From Sphingomonas sp. LT1P40 (GTDB lineage Bacteria > Pseudomonadota > Alphaproteobacteria > Sphingomonadales > Sphingomonadaceae): DNA of 64,000 nucleotides. The stretch spans positions 859,501-923,500 of the forward strand of contig NZ_JAXOJT010000002.1 in the NCBI RefSeq assembly GCF_036663835.1. The letters run 5' to 3'. The notes beneath the pieces were generated by a model. The model saw only the letters and a program-made list of their open reading frames with translations, did not search any database and had not been told where the DNA came from. This document shows, piece after piece, positions 25,487-34,565 of this stretch (positions within the stretch are counted from its first letter, which is position 1; each line of letters begins with the position of its first letter). The translations under genes and the position numbers were made by a program.

Positions 25487-26374
25487 TCAGCGATCGAAGG
25501 TCAGCGCGGTATATCGTACCTCGCAGCCGCCCGCCGATTGCAGATAGCAGCCGACCTTGAAATAGGTCCGCTTGCCCGCAATGGTCCAGAAGCCGAGATT
25601 TTCCGTCAGCCGGATCGTCTCGCCATTGCCGCTGGAGAAAACCTCGATCGCGCCGCCGTTATTATAGGCGATGCGGATGCGCGCGGTCACGCCCGGGCCG
25701 GGCGCGGGTCCCAGATCGGTGAAGATCGTGTTGTTGTCGCCCAGACCGCGGCGATAGGCGACCCACATATGATTGGCCAGCCCTTCGCGGCTGGCGATCA
25801 CGGCGATGCGGACGATCGGCGCACCCTCGGTCTCGCTGAACACCTGGGCGATGGTGAAGCTCGGCGACCTGCCGGCGTTCGCGGGTAGCTGGAAACTGGC
25901 GTCGAGTATCTTGTTAGTCGAGGACGCCTCGAAATTCGCGCCGCGAAGCTCCAGCCGCGTCGTCACCGACGCATTGCTGTCGACGACCCCATTGGTGAAC
26001 GCAAAGACGAACCGGCCTTCGCTGTCGCGGTAGAAATTGTCGGGGTCGATGGTGAACGCTTGCAACGCGGCGGTGTTCATGCAGGCATTGATGCTCACCG
26101 GCCATTGCAGCGTCAGCGCATTGTCAAGTGCCTGACGGAACGCCGGATCGGAATAGGGCGACTGGCTGGTCGGGTTGGCAATGACGGGTTCGCACGTCGG
26201 CGTCGCGGCCGGTGTGGGGGTCGGCGTGGGCGTGGGCGTGGGCGTCGGCGTGGGTGTAAGTGTCGGCGTGGGTGTGGGTGTCGGCGTCGTCACGGTCCCG
26301 CCGCCGGATCCGGCGCTGCCACAGCCGGCGAGCAAAAGGGTGAGGGCCACGGATGTCAGGGTACTCGAACGCAT
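25487..26374 (-). CDS. Secreted lipoprotein, polysaccharide lyase family 7-like
   Basis: A 295-residue predicted lipoprotein. The leader ends in LLLAGC, a lipobox, followed by a Thr-Pro linker of about 30 residues. The remaining 230 residues fit the alginate-lyase-2 jelly-roll: TTRLELRGANFEAS, SFTIAQVFSETEGAPIVRIAVI, and a C-terminal FKVGCYLQSAGGCEVRYTALTF. These correspond to the usual R-x-E-R/L, Q-x-H/F-type and YFKxGxY regions, although QVFS replaces the common QIH. Lyase activity on uronic polysaccharides is therefore likely but not certain. ATG at 26374 has GGAAGG eight bases upstream; longer frames run into the intergenic region. Confidence 0.75.
   Translation of the reverse strand: MRSSTLTSVALTLLLAGCGSAGSGGGTVTTPTPTPTPTLTPTPTPTPTPTPTPTPAATPTCEPVIANPTSQSPYSDPAFRQALDNALTLQWPVSINACMNTAALQAFTIDPDNFYRDSEGRFVFAFTNGVVDSNASVTTRLELRGANFEASSTNKILDASFQLPANAGRSPSFTIAQVFSETEGAPIVRIAVIASREGLANHMWVAYRRGLGDNNTIFTDLGPAPGPGVTARIRIAYNNGGAIEVFSSGNGETIRLTENLGFWTIAGKRTYFKVGCYLQSAGGCEVRYTALTFDR
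26210..26289 (-). repeat. Hexanucleotide-like repeat coding for a Thr-Pro linker
   Basis: Degenerate GGCGTG/GGTGTG units repeat about thirteen times and encode alternating Thr and Pro in the lipoprotein at 25487-26374. The number of units could vary between strains by slippage, changing linker length without breaking the frame. Confidence 0.85.
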
Positions 26375-26624
26375 TAAACAACCCTTCCAAGCGCCACCCG
26401 GTATGATACCGGTGTCATTACATGTTGTAGGACAACTTGCGAATCTTTCCGATGGAGAAGCGGTTCCGCGCGCGTGCACTGCTTTGGGAGCATTGATCGT
26501 GGCGCACGAATTGACGGGCGCGCAGGATCGGCTTACCCGTTTAATCGCGCGATTAGCCCAATGCGTCGTTGCCCGGCTTCTCTTCCGTTGGAAGGGTGCG
26601 AGTCCCACAGACAGGGAGGCCCGC

Positions 26625-27095
26625 ATGCTCGTCAGATTTTCCCTTACGCTGCTCGCATTGACCGGATCGGCGCTGGCGCAGGACAAGCCGGCCGAGCCGC
26701 CCGCCCAGGTCAAGGCCGAAATGACTACCGAGACGTTCGAGATGTTCAAACTCGCCCCCGGCAAGACCGAGGATTTCATCCGCAGCCTGGCGGAGTGGGA
26801 CAAGGTCAATGTCGCCGGAGGCGGCCAGCCGACGCGGCTGTACCTGCACGCTGGCGGCGAAGGGTGGGACGTACTGCTCTACAAGCCTGCGCGGGTGAAA
26901 CCGACCCCGGCACAGGAAGCGGCGATGGCGGCGAAGATCAAGGAGCTGGGCCTGCCCACCGGGGCGATATACTTCCTCGAAATCCGTCAGAAGATGGCCG
27001 ACCATATCCATTTCGAGGCGAGCGGACCGACCACTGCCGCCGCGTGGGTGACGGGACTCGATCGCCAGCGTGCCGAGGTAAAGGCAGGCAAATAG
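26625..27095 (+). CDS. Hypothetical exported protein
   Basis: I do not recognise this 156-residue protein. A signal peptide covers about residues 1-19 (FSLTLLALTGSALAQ, cleavage after ALA). The mature part has TETFEMFKLAPGKTEDFIRSL, reminiscent of the dimeric ferredoxin-like NIPSNAP or antibiotic-monooxygenase folds, but that is only a resemblance. ATG at 26625 has GGAGG six bases upstream. It is a single gene convergent with the hydrolase at 27141. Confidence 0.72.
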   Translation: MLVRFSLTLLALTGSALAQDKPAEPPAQVKAEMTTETFEMFKLAPGKTEDFIRSLAEWDKVNVAGGGQPTRLYLHAGGEGWDVLLYKPARVKPTPAQEAAMAAKIKELGLPTGAIYFLEIRQKMADHIHFEASGPTTAAAWVTGLDRQRAEVKAGK

Positions 27096-27140
27096 GCGGT
27101 TGTCCGGGCGGAATTTCCCCGCCCGGACCGCCTTGGAGGC

Positions 27141-27809
27141 TCATCCGGCGCCCAGATAGTGCCGCTGCGCCGCGTCGGTCGCGTTGACTGCCAGCAGGGT
27201 GTGCGACTCCACGCTGGTATGACGGCCGCGTCGGTCGGATGCGGCGTCCAGCACGCGATCGAGCAAGGCCTGCCCGTCATGCCACCAGCCCAGATCGCTG
27301 TCGGCATTCAGATGGCCCTGCGCACCCGCATCGAGGAATACGCTGCCCCAGTTCGCGGCGAGGTTGCGCGAGTGATCGATGCTCGCCCATGGATCGTCGC
27401 TGCTGGCAACGAGGATCGAAGGGAAGGGCAGCGGTTTGGACGGCGAGGGCGCGAACGCCCGCAATGCGCCATGCTCGCCGCCATCGACATCGGCGGGTGC
27501 GACCAGCAAGGCACCCGCGACCGGCAGCCCATAAGGCTGACCCGCCAGTTCCGCCCACCAGGCGACGGCGAGGCAGCCCAGGCTGTGCGCGACCAGCACC
27601 ACCGGTGCCTGCACCTCGCGGATCGCCTGATCCAGCCTTGTCACCCAGCTGTTGCGGTGCGGGGTATTCCACATGCCGAGTTCGACCCGGCGGGTATCGG
27701 GACGCGATTGCTCCCACAATGTCTGCCAGTGCGACGGTCCCGAACCGCCAAGGCCCGGCACGGTCAGCACGATCGGCGAACTCACGTCATGCGGTGAGAA
27801 GATGGACAT
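27141..27809 (-). CDS. RBBP9/YdeN-family serine alpha/beta hydrolase
   Basis: A 222-residue cytoplasmic hydrolase. The oxyanion region is PGLGGSGPSHWQ, the nucleophile serine is in VAHSLGCLA, the acid is in ASSDDPWAS, and the catalytic histidine is in GAQGHLNADS. These are the distinctive RBBP9/YdeN motifs. The natural substrate of this family is generally unknown; serine esterase or aminopeptidase-like activity has been reported for relatives. It is monocistronic by spacing. Confidence 0.88.
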   Translation of the reverse strand: MSIFSPHDVSSPIVLTVPGLGGSGPSHWQTLWEQSRPDTRRVELGMWNTPHRNSWVTRLDQAIREVQAPVVLVAHSLGCLAVAWWAELAGQPYGLPVAGALLVAPADVDGGEHGALRAFAPSPSKPLPFPSILVASSDDPWASIDHSRNLAANWGSVFLDAGAQGHLNADSDLGWWHDGQALLDRVLDAASDRRGRHTSVESHTLLAVNATDAAQRHYLGAG

Positions 27810-27913
27810 GGCCGAATCTCCTATATGACTGCTCCATGTCCGCTATGTTATTCCTATCGAATAGATAGGCAATAAACATTGCGTTGGAGCGACCCGTGGC
27901 TGCGATTGTCCGA

Positions 27914-28525
27914 TCAGGCGGCGGCGGGGGGCTGCCATTGCGGGCGGACGTTCATCACGCCGACGAACAGCGGGGCGGCGATCTGGGTGGCGAGCCAGTG
28001 CTGAACTGCGGGGAGCGGCTGCGCGTCGAACCACGCCCGGTCGATCGCGGCGAACTGGCGGACGAACGGCATGATCGCGGCGTCGGTGAGCGAGCGGCGG
28101 TCGCCGCACAGCCAGCGCTGCCCGGTCAGCCGCGACTCGAGCATGATAAGGAACGCCAGCCCCGCGGCGCGGTGATCGACACCGTCGTCTGGATAACGAT
28201 TGCCATATTTGGTGCGGTCGAGATGGCGCTTGAATCCGCCGTCATTGGCCGCGATCAGGGCGGTATCGTCGCCATTGAGCCACGTCTCGGGATCGTTCCG
28301 CCCCAGCGCCCAGCGCATGATATCGATGCTTTCGTCGATCACGCTGCCATCGGGCAGCACCAGCACCGGCACGGTTCCCTTGGGCGACGCGGCGAGCATC
28401 GCAGCGGGCTTGTCGCGTAGCTTCACCTCGCGGATTTCATGCGAAACCCCGCTGATCGCCAGCGCCATCCGCGCCCGAATCGCATAGGGGCAGCGGCGAA
28501 AGCTGTAGAGAATCGGGTCAGTCAT
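27914..28525 (-). CDS. Glutathione S-transferase-like protein
   Basis: A 203-residue protein with a thioredoxin-fold N-terminus: [16 protein letters not shown], with a CPYA motif resembling glutaredoxin-2/omega-type GSTs, then [14 protein letters not shown] and DESIDIMRW for glutathione binding. A helical C-terminal domain follows. The cysteine at the active position suggests thiol transfer rather than classical conjugation. The ATG at 28525 overlaps the end of trhO by eight bases, so the two are coupled. Confidence 0.85.
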   Translation of the reverse strand: MTDPILYSFRRCPYAIRARMALAISGVSHEIREVKLRDKPAAMLAASPKGTVPVLVLPDGSVIDESIDIMRWALGRNDPETWLNGDDTALIAANDGGFKRHLDRTKYGNRYPDDGVDHRAAGLAFLIMLESRLTGQRWLCGDRRSLTDAAIMPFVRQFAAIDRAWFDAQPLPAVQHWLATQIAAPLFVGVMNVRPQWQPPAAA

Positions 28526-29471
28526 CCGGGTCGGAAAACACAGTGCCGAGATGCGTTTCACCCCGCGCCTCGGCCAGTAATGCCTGACGGTGACGCTCGG
28601 CATAGCGGCTGCGCTGTTCGTCCGTGCGCTCGGCGTGGCAGGCGGGGCAGGCGACGCCCTCGACATAGTCCGGCGATTGGCGTTGCGCCGGGGTAACCGG
28701 CATGCGGCAGGCGCGGCACAGCTGATTGTCGCCGGGGGTCAGGCCGTGGCCGACCGAGACACGCTCGTCGAACACGAAACATTCGCCTTCCCAGCGGCTC
28801 TCGGCCTCGGGCACCTGCTCCAGATAGGCGAGGATGCCGCCTTTCAGATGATAGACATCGCCCAGCCCCTCCGACTTCAGGAATGCGGTGGATTTTTCGC
28901 AGCGGATGCCGCCGGTGCAGAACATCGCGATCTTCGGCGCTTCGCCCGGCGGCGCGAGCTTGTCTCGATTGGCGCGAAACCAGTCCGGAAAATCGCGGAA
29001 GCTGCGCGTGTGCGGGTCGATCGCGCCGCTGAAGCTGCCCAGCGCCACTTCATAGTCGTTACGCGTATCGATCAGGATCGTGCGAGGGTCGGCGATCAGA
29101 TCGTTCCAGTCGTGCGGCGACACATAATGCCCGACATCGTCCAGCGGATCGATGTCGGGCTGACCCATCGTCACGATCTCACGCTTGATGCGTATTTTCA
29201 TGCGCAGGAACGGCTTCACGCGCGAGCGCGATTCCTTCACATCGATCGCCGCGCATCCGGGGAGGGCACGGACATGCGTCAGGACGGCTTCGATGCCGTC
29301 GTCCGATCCCGCGATCGTGCCGTTGATGCCTTCATGCGCCAGCAGCAGCGTGCCTTTCACGCCATGCACGGCGCAGACTGCAACGAGTCCGTCACGGATT
29401 GCCCCACAGTCATCGAACGGCGTGAACTGATACAGCGCGGCGACACGGATCGGCGGACGGGTTTTAGGCAA
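28518..29471 (-). CDS. trhO: tRNA uridine(34) hydroxylase (rhodanese-domain)
   Basis: The YceA/TrhO family makes 5-hydroxyuridine at position 34 of tRNA in an oxygen-dependent reaction. The 317-residue protein has the N-terminal ferredoxin-like part ([14 protein letters not shown]), a rhodanese domain with [12 protein letters not shown] holding the active cysteine, [11 protein letters not shown], and a C-terminal zinc-like cluster [10 protein letters not shown] plus CPACHAER. The start is TTG at 29471 with AGGA upstream; no suitable ATG is near. It precedes the GST gene. Confidence 0.93.
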   Translation of the reverse strand: MPKTRPPIRVAALYQFTPFDDCGAIRDGLVAVCAVHGVKGTLLLAHEGINGTIAGSDDGIEAVLTHVRALPGCAAIDVKESRSRVKPFLRMKIRIKREIVTMGQPDIDPLDDVGHYVSPHDWNDLIADPRTILIDTRNDYEVALGSFSGAIDPHTRSFRDFPDWFRANRDKLAPPGEAPKIAMFCTGGIRCEKSTAFLKSEGLGDVYHLKGGILAYLEQVPEAESRWEGECFVFDERVSVGHGLTPGDNQLCRACRMPVTPAQRQSPDYVEGVACPACHAERTDEQRSRYAERHRQALLAEARGETHLGTVFSDPDD

Positions 29472-29625
29472 TGAAAGGATCCTGATGCGTAAGATCGGTG
29501 CGCGCGACCGTCGTGACTGGCCCGGTCGCTCGCCGGTTGTCTGTTATCAGGGAATTGGCGGGGGATAAGCATTTTTCTGGATGCGGCATGTGCATCGCCA
29601 AGCCGCTGCGGACGTTGCGACAGTC

Positions 29626-30410
29626 TCAAACTTGGGCGAAATGCCCCGCGCAGCACGCCCCGCTGCTGCTTTCGACATAGGATGCTTCCTGCCACCAATA
29701 ATGCTGATCGGCGGCGCGGATCGGCGGCAGGATCACGTTTCGGGCGGCCGCAGTAGGCACTTGTGCGAACGGGGCCATCAGCGATTCCGGTGTATGTGCG
29801 ACGCCGTTGACGACCACCTGCCTGACCGCCGCCGCATCCTCGATCCGTCCGAGCGGATCGCCCTCGACCAGGATCAGGTCGGCGAGCATGCCGGGTGCGA
29901 TCCGGCCGATCGGCTCACCCAGGAACGCGCCGGAATGGCGGGTGGCGGAGAGCAATGCTTCATACGGGCTGACCCCGAATCGAACCATGCCGCGCAAATT
30001 GAGGTGCAGGCTGATGCCGGAGAAATCGATCGGCGCGTCGGTCCCCGTGACGACGTGCCAGCCCCGGTCCATGATGTCCCGGATCTGTTGCACCTGCCGT
30101 TTGAGATTGGCGAGCGCGGGGGCGGGGTCGGTGTCCTTCATCAATTTGGTGCGGGCCGCGAGCTTGCGTAATCCCATGACGGATAGAGCGTGCGGATGCG
30201 GGCATCCCGCAGCCAATCGTCATTCTCGCCGAGCAGGGCATGTGCGCTGAACAACATCGGGATACGCCCCGCCCGCGCCGCCGCGAACAGACCGTTGACA
30301 TCCTGATAGCCGCCGCCCAGCGCCGTCATCGTGCGCGAATAGCCAAAACGGCTGGTGGCACCCATATGCTCGACCGCATCCATCCCGCTGTGCAGCGCGG
30401 GGTAATGGTG
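29626..30410 (-). pseudogene. Amidohydrolase, frameshifted and truncated at its 5' end
   Basis: The C-terminal part of a secreted amidohydrolase is recognisable: HHYPALHSGMDAVEHMGAT and LGGGYQDVNGLF in one frame (30141-30410), then LMKDTDPAP, VVTGTDAPIDFSG and IGRIAPGMLADLILVEGDP in another (29626-30180). The frame changes at about 30170-30183. The N-terminal half, including the first metal ligands, is missing because integrase sequence begins around 30400. The gene cannot make an active enzyme. Confidence 0.82.
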
Positions 30411-30856
30411 CTCGCCGCAACGAGGTGGCGCAGATGGGTTGGAGCGAGTTGTCCGGCAATATATGGACGCTGCCCGCCGCGCGGTCGAAGAGCAACCGCG
30501 CCAACGTGCTGCCGTTGCCTCCCGCCGCAGTGGAGCTGCTAGAGCAACTGCCCCGCCGCGACGATTGTGACGGGTATGTCTTCACAACGACGCAAGGCAG
30601 GAAGCCCTTCTCGGGATTCCAAGCAAGTGGCGTGCAGGGGTTCACGATTCACGACCTGCGCCGCACGACCCGATCCAAGCTGTCGGAGCTAGGTGTGCCA
30701 TGGGAGGTGGCGCGGCGCATCGTCGGTCACAGCGTGGACCAGCTGGACGCCGTGTACGACCGGCTCAACTATCTCGACGCAAAAGGGGAGGCGCTGGTGC
30801 GGCTGGCCGACCACTATTCAGCGCTTGAAGGCGGTAAGTTGAATGCGACGATTTAA
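30398..30856 (+). pseudogene. Tyrosine integrase, C-terminal catalytic fragment
   Basis: About 150 residues of a phage-type tyrosine recombinase are present. They start at GARRNEVAQM, which contains the first catalytic Arg, and continue with HDLRRTTRSKL (His-x-x-Arg), IVGHSV (second His) and a tyrosine near VYDRLNYL. The N-terminal arm-binding and core-binding domains are missing. Upstream sequence belongs to a broken amidohydrolase, so the junction at about 30395-30410 is a deletion or insertion scar. An 8-bp inverted repeat (ACGGTCAA) at 30881-30906 follows the stop. Confidence 0.82.
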
Positions 30857-31131
30857 CTTACGGGTTGCGGGGGTAGACGGACGGTCAAGCTGTCTATTTT
30901 GACCGTGCGTTGACGGCGAAAGCTAACGCGATATCAAGCGGACGGCCCTGAACCCCCGCAAGGTGTTGCGCAAATGCCTCGATCAGGCGGGGCTGCAATC
31001 GATCCACCGGCAAGGCAGCGCCCGGGCGCAACCATAAGACGAAACCAGCGAGACAACGGCAATCAGCCGGACCGCTAACCGCCCACAACCTAGTGCGGCA
31101 ACGCCGGAGCAATCCGGCTGAGCCGCACCCC
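30857..31131. other. Stretch without a supported gene
   Basis: Apart from the small hairpin at 30881-30906, no gene is convincing. A minus-strand frame of 84 codons (30894-31148) ends in a plausible helical segment (RLIEAFAQHLAGV) and may be the tail of a decayed gene, but the family is not recognisable. Confidence 0.4.
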
Positions 31132-31724
31132 TTATTCAGTCCGCGCACGCTCGTGCTGCGGGATAGGAGGCGTCATGTTTGAAAAGCATATCGAAATTCC
31201 GTTCAGTGAGGACGACGAGGCGGAGCCGTGGATAAGAAGAACCGGCGGCTTGCTCTCGATCTCCCGCGCCAGACCGGCAACGCCCGTTAGCATGCCCGAA
31301 TAGCCGACGATTGCGGCGACCCGCTGCTTGCGACGTAAACCAACGTGCAGCGCCATCATCGTGCCTGGCTGAACCCGACAATCGCCACCTCACGCTCGGT
31401 CAGGCCGTATTGCTCGAGCTTCCGGTTGATCAGGTCATTAACCGCGGGCGCCGCCGCCAGCGCGCCGGCGGCAAGTGCCGACGGATCGAACGCCGTGAGC
31501 GGCCACCATTGATAGCTCGGTCCCATGCCCAGTCGTTGTGGCGCGTTGGGCGCAAGGAACAGCGCGTCCGGCAAGGCGTGTTGCCAGCGCGGTGCAAGTG
31601 AGATCAGGTCAGCCCCGTTTGAGCCACAACCGTGCAAAAGTAGAACCAGCTTCGTTGGCGCCCCGCCCGTAAGCGGCTGTAGGCTTGCGCCATCTACGAT
31701 CTTGGTCATCTTTCGTCCGAGCAT
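31132..31724 (-). pseudogene. Phospholipase/carboxylesterase with one-base frameshift
   Basis: Frame one (31356-31724) encodes KLVLLLHGCGSNGADLI, FLAPNAPQRLGMG and VAIVGFSQ, the start of the nucleophile motif. After the motif the expected GTMMALHVGLRRKQRVAAIVG appears in the next frame (31132-31370). A single missing G in the GFSQ-GT codons, near 31370, explains the break. The second frame reaches PPVLLIHG and then loses family resemblance. This was an Abhydrolase_2 (YpfH-like) esterase and is now inactive unless frameshifting occurs. Confidence 0.8.
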
Positions 31725-31816
31725 TGTCTGACCGCAACATGGCCTTGCCAATCCGGTGCGCAAGATGCGCGGGCAGATCGGGTTAGCGACGGCTCCATCA
31801 CCTGCTAACGAAAGCC

Positions 31817-32047
31817 ATGGCGAAGAAGCGACGGCATCTGACGGCGACACTGCCCGACGGCTATGTGAAAACCATCGGCCCGACGGCCGAACCCTCCACG
31901 CATTATTGGCGCATCTTTGCCGTGCTTCAGAATGGGAAGACGGATGTATTCTGGGGTCATGCAAAGTCGCTTGCCGAGGCCCGGCAGAAGCGCACCGCAA
32001 CAGAAGAAGCTGCCAAGGTGCGTGGGTGGGTAAAGCACGCTGTCTAG
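31817..32047 (+). CDS. Small hypothetical protein
   Basis: A 76-residue basic protein (MAKKRRHL start, then PSTHYWRIFAVLQNGKTDVFW). It has no signal or motif that I recognise and no strong ribosome site. Amino-acid composition is reasonable, and it lies in accessory debris next to the UVR-motif gene. It may be a remnant mobile-element gene. Coding status is uncertain. Confidence 0.4.
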   Translation: MAKKRRHLTATLPDGYVKTIGPTAEPSTHYWRIFAVLQNGKTDVFWGHAKSLAEARQKRTATEEAAKVRGWVKHAV

Positions 32048-32229
32048 ATTGTTGAGCTGGTCGAGACACCGATTGCTCCCAATGTCAGCTAGGCGCCCCA
32101 TACCGGCCGCTCGCGTGTGCGCCACACGCGCCTGAAAGCTGACAGTATGCTTTTCGCGATTCCGGCTCAGATCGTATGTCTGAAGCTGGGCGCAATGAGG
32201 CCAAAGTGGCAGCGGCGCGTTGAGGGGTG

Positions 32230-32502
32230 ATGACCGACATAATCAAGGATCTCCAACGAAAGATGGACGCTGCGTCGAGCGCTCTCGATTTCGAGGAGGC
32301 GCGGCGCATTCGTGACCGCATCAATCTGATGCGAGGCGGAGCGAGTGCTGCAGAGGTCGCGCAGGCCGACACGTCGGGTTTGGTTCGCCAGCAGCCGGGC
32401 GCCATGGGGCTCGGCACGAGCCGGCAGCGGCCCGTGCCTCCGCCAGGGTGGAAGCCGCCGCCGAAGCCCGACCTCATGACTTCTGGCCGCAAACGAAGGT
32501 GA
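32230..32502 (+). CDS. Small UVR-motif protein
   Basis: A 90-residue protein whose N-terminal third is a clear UVR motif: DLQRKMDAASSALDFEEARRIRDRI, of the type that links UvrB and UvrC and occurs in other protein-protein contacts. The remainder is Pro/Arg-rich and probably disordered. ATG at 32230 follows a GAGGGG sequence. It lacks nuclease and helicase domains, so it cannot replace UvrB or UvrC. The family name excinuclease-B-domain protein would fit; function unknown. Confidence 0.7.
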   Translation: MTDIIKDLQRKMDAASSALDFEEARRIRDRINLMRGGASAAEVAQADTSGLVRQQPGAMGLGTSRQRPVPPPGWKPPPKPDLMTSGRKRR

Positions 32503-32712
32503 GGATGGACGTCGTAAGTACCACCGTGCTCACCTTGCTTGTCGAACGTGAACTGGGAGCAACGATATGCCCAAGTGAGCCCTCGACCTCGGGGCTGGCC
32601 ACAATTGCTTCAAAGAGCTGGACAGATATGCGGCAGGTTTCCTGGCTATGCGTCAGCAAACGGCCATTTGCAGCGCTCGAGCAAGTATGGCGCTATGCGA
32701 CGTGAATCTGAG
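32503..32712. other. Intergenic stretch without a supported gene
   Basis: No gene or structure seen. Short frames here have unlikely composition. The region leads into the control region of the GntR gene. Confidence 0.4.
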
Positions 32713-32724
32713 ACTTTATCCAAT
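32713..32724. promoter_or_regulatory. Operator copy 1, upstream of the GntR gene
   Basis: ACTTTATCCAAT, 60 bp before the GntR start. It shares TATCCAAT with five other sites of this cluster. A separate palindrome TATCGCTGGCGATA lies at 32750-32763, close to the ribosome site. Autoregulation by the GntR protein is inferred. Confidence 0.55.
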
Positions 32725-32783
32725 CGCCTCCATCGGCTAGGAGAGATTTTATCGCTGGCGATAGAGAGAAACACGTGGAGACA

Positions 32784-33461
32784 ATGACCCTTGACGGTGC
32801 CTCCGGCGCTGTGCCGCGTATCAAGATTGCCGATGCTGTAACGGATCGCATCCGCTATCTTATTCTGTCGGGCGAGATCGAGGACGGCGCACCGCTGCGG
32901 CAGGATGCACTGGCCGAGCAGATGGGCACAAGCCGAATTCCGGTCCGCGAGGCGTTGTCGCGCCTAGAGAGTGAGGGGCTGGTCGCCAGTTATCCGCATC
33001 GCGGCTATGTCGTCACCGGTCTGTCGCGCGACGAAATCGAGGAGCTGTTCGACCTGCGTCTGATGCTCGAGCCGGAACTGATCCGCTACGCGATCCCTCA
33101 CCTGAAGCCCGAAGACATTGCCGATGCCGACATGATCCTGCGCGAATATAATGCAGCGTTGGCGAATGCCGATGTCAACAGTTGGGGCGATCTCAACCGC
33201 CGGTTTCACAACGCGCTCTATACGCCATCGGGGCGGACAAAGACGCTGGATATCGTGCGGGGCCTCCTGGTGAATTCTGATCGCTATACGCGGATGATTC
33301 TGACGTTCGGCGACGGCGTGACGATGGCGGAGGAGGACCATTCCGGCCTGTTCAACCTGTGGAGCAAGGGTCAGGTGAACCAGGCGGTGGCACTCACTCG
33401 CGACCATATTCAGCGAACGCGCGATGACCTGACAAAAATGCTCGATCAGCAGCACGCATAG
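32784..33461 (+). CDS. GntR-family regulator (FCD/FadR subfamily)
   Basis: A 225-residue one-component regulator. The N-terminal winged helix contains IRYLILSGEIEDGAPL, LAEQMGTSRIPVREALSRLESEGLV and PHRGYVV. The helical FCD domain binds the effector: EIEELFDLRLMLEPEL, NRRFHNALY with metal-type His, and DHSGLFNLW plus RDHIQRT. Start is ATG 32784 or GTG 32775. It is the first gene of the catabolic cluster and is the natural candidate to bind the six shared TATCCAA sites. The effector is probably a cluster substrate or intermediate. Confidence 0.9.
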   Translation: MTLDGASGAVPRIKIADAVTDRIRYLILSGEIEDGAPLRQDALAEQMGTSRIPVREALSRLESEGLVASYPHRGYVVTGLSRDEIEELFDLRLMLEPELIRYAIPHLKPEDIADADMILREYNAALANADVNSWGDLNRRFHNALYTPSGRTKTLDIVRGLLVNSDRYTRMILTFGDGVTMAEEDHSGLFNLWSKGQVNQAVALTRDHIQRTRDDLTKMLDQQHA

Positions 33462-33522
33462 ACGTCGCCAAAACGGCGCATCCAATCGGCGCGTCGACAG
33501 CATATTGTCGCCAAAGTTTAGA

Positions 33523-33540
33523 TTGGATTTTGTATCCAAA
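33523..33540. promoter_or_regulatory. Operator copy 2, upstream of the cyclodeaminase-like gene
   Basis: Contains a perfect dyad TTGGAT-TTTGT-ATCCAA (33523-33539), about 55 bp before the start of the next gene. This is the most symmetrical copy of the shared motif. Confidence 0.65.
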
Positions 33541-33593
33541 ATAGATAACCTCGCCATCGACATGAAGAATTTTGCCCGGCGGAGTTTTAATAA

Positions 33594-34565
33594 ATGCGAT
33601 CTGACCACGCGTCTGTCCGGGATCGCGGCATCATGATTCCGCAGATGTTCAACGATGCAGCGGTCGCGGCGGCGCTGCCGCTTGATCGATTGATCGATTA
33701 TATGGAGAGCGGACTCACGATCCCAATCAATGCGCCGTTGCGCATGGCGATCGGAGGCGATCACGGGCGCGAGTTGCTGATCATGCCTGCGGTTTCGGAC
33801 CGATTCGCGGGTATCAAGATGCTGACGGTCGTGCCCGCCAACACGATCGAGAACAGGCCCATCAATGGCGGTTTGTTCGCCCTGTTCGACGCGACGACCG
33901 GCGCAGCGCTTGCTACGATGGACGCGGGCGAACTGACCGCTCGGCGCACGGCGGCAGTGTCGGCAATCGCCTCCCGCAGACTGGCGCGCAGCGATGCCGC
34001 AACCCTGCTGCTTTTGGGTACCGGGCATATTGCGCCCTATCTTGCAGAGGCGCATGCGGCGGTGCTCCCGCTGGAGTCCATCGCGATCTGGGGGCGTCGG
34101 GGCGATCGGACAGCGGCGTGTGTCGAGGCGGTCAAATCACGGCTCCCCGGGCTGCATATCCAAGGCGTCGATGACCTCGAACCGGCAATGCGAAACGCCG
34201 ATGTCGTGACCGCGGCGACCCGCTCGCGCGACCCGCTTATACGTGGCGAATGGCTGCGCGAAGGCACGCATGTCGATCTGGTGGGGGGCTATCGGCCTGA
34301 CATGCGCGAGATTGACGACGTCGGCATGCTGCGCGGCAGCATCTATGTCGATACGCGTGAGGGCGTGTTGGCCGAGGCAGGTGACCTGCGTTCGCCCATC
34401 GAGCGAGGGGTGATCGACCCGTCGGCAATTCTGGGTGATCTGGCGGTGCTGCTTGGCGGTGCGGGTCGGGTCGATGCGCGCGAAATAACTGTGTTCAAGA
34501 GCGTTGGCAGTGCGATGTCGGATCTGATCGCCGCGCAAATGGTGTGGGAAACCGCCGGTGGCTGA
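33594..34565 (+). CDS. Ornithine cyclodeaminase/mu-crystallin-family enzyme
   Basis: A 323-residue NAD(P)-binding protein of the OCD/mu-crystallin family, which includes ornithine cyclodeaminase, alanine dehydrogenase, delta1-pyrroline/piperideine-2-carboxylate reductases and N-alkyl amino acid dehydrogenases. It shows GLFALFDATTGAALATMDAGELTARRTAAVSAIA in two adjoining family motifs, a Rossmann loop LLLGTGHIAPYLAEAH, and VDLVGGYRPDMREIDD. ATG at 33594 has GGAG nine to ten bases upstream. It overlaps the following FAD-oxidoreductase gene by eight bases, so imine reduction and amine oxidation may be linked steps. Confidence 0.88.
   Translation: MRSDHASVRDRGIMIPQMFNDAAVAAALPLDRLIDYMESGLTIPINAPLRMAIGGDHGRELLIMPAVSDRFAGIKMLTVVPANTIENRPINGGLFALFDATTGAALATMDAGELTARRTAAVSAIASRRLARSDAATLLLLGTGHIAPYLAEAHAAVLPLESIAIWGRRGDRTAACVEAVKSRLPGLHIQGVDDLEPAMRNADVVTAATRSRDPLIRGEWLREGTHVDLVGGYRPDMREIDDVGMLRGSIYVDTREGVLAEAGDLRSPIERGVIDPSAILGDLAVLLGGAGRVDAREITVFKSVGSAMSDLIAAQMVWETAGG

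Noticed and set aside
26375..26809. Extension of the lyase-like lipoprotein upstream of its lipobox leader
   Set aside because: It would place the signal peptide inside the protein and runs across the promoter region and the next gene's start.
30400..30415. AATGGTGC shared between the integrase junction and the tRNA-Arg end
   Set aside because: Eight bases is too short for an attachment core, and the match lies inside recognisable integrase coding sequence.
32539..32787. Short plus-strand frame before the GntR gene
   Set aside because: No ribosome site, unlikely composition, and it covers the operator region.
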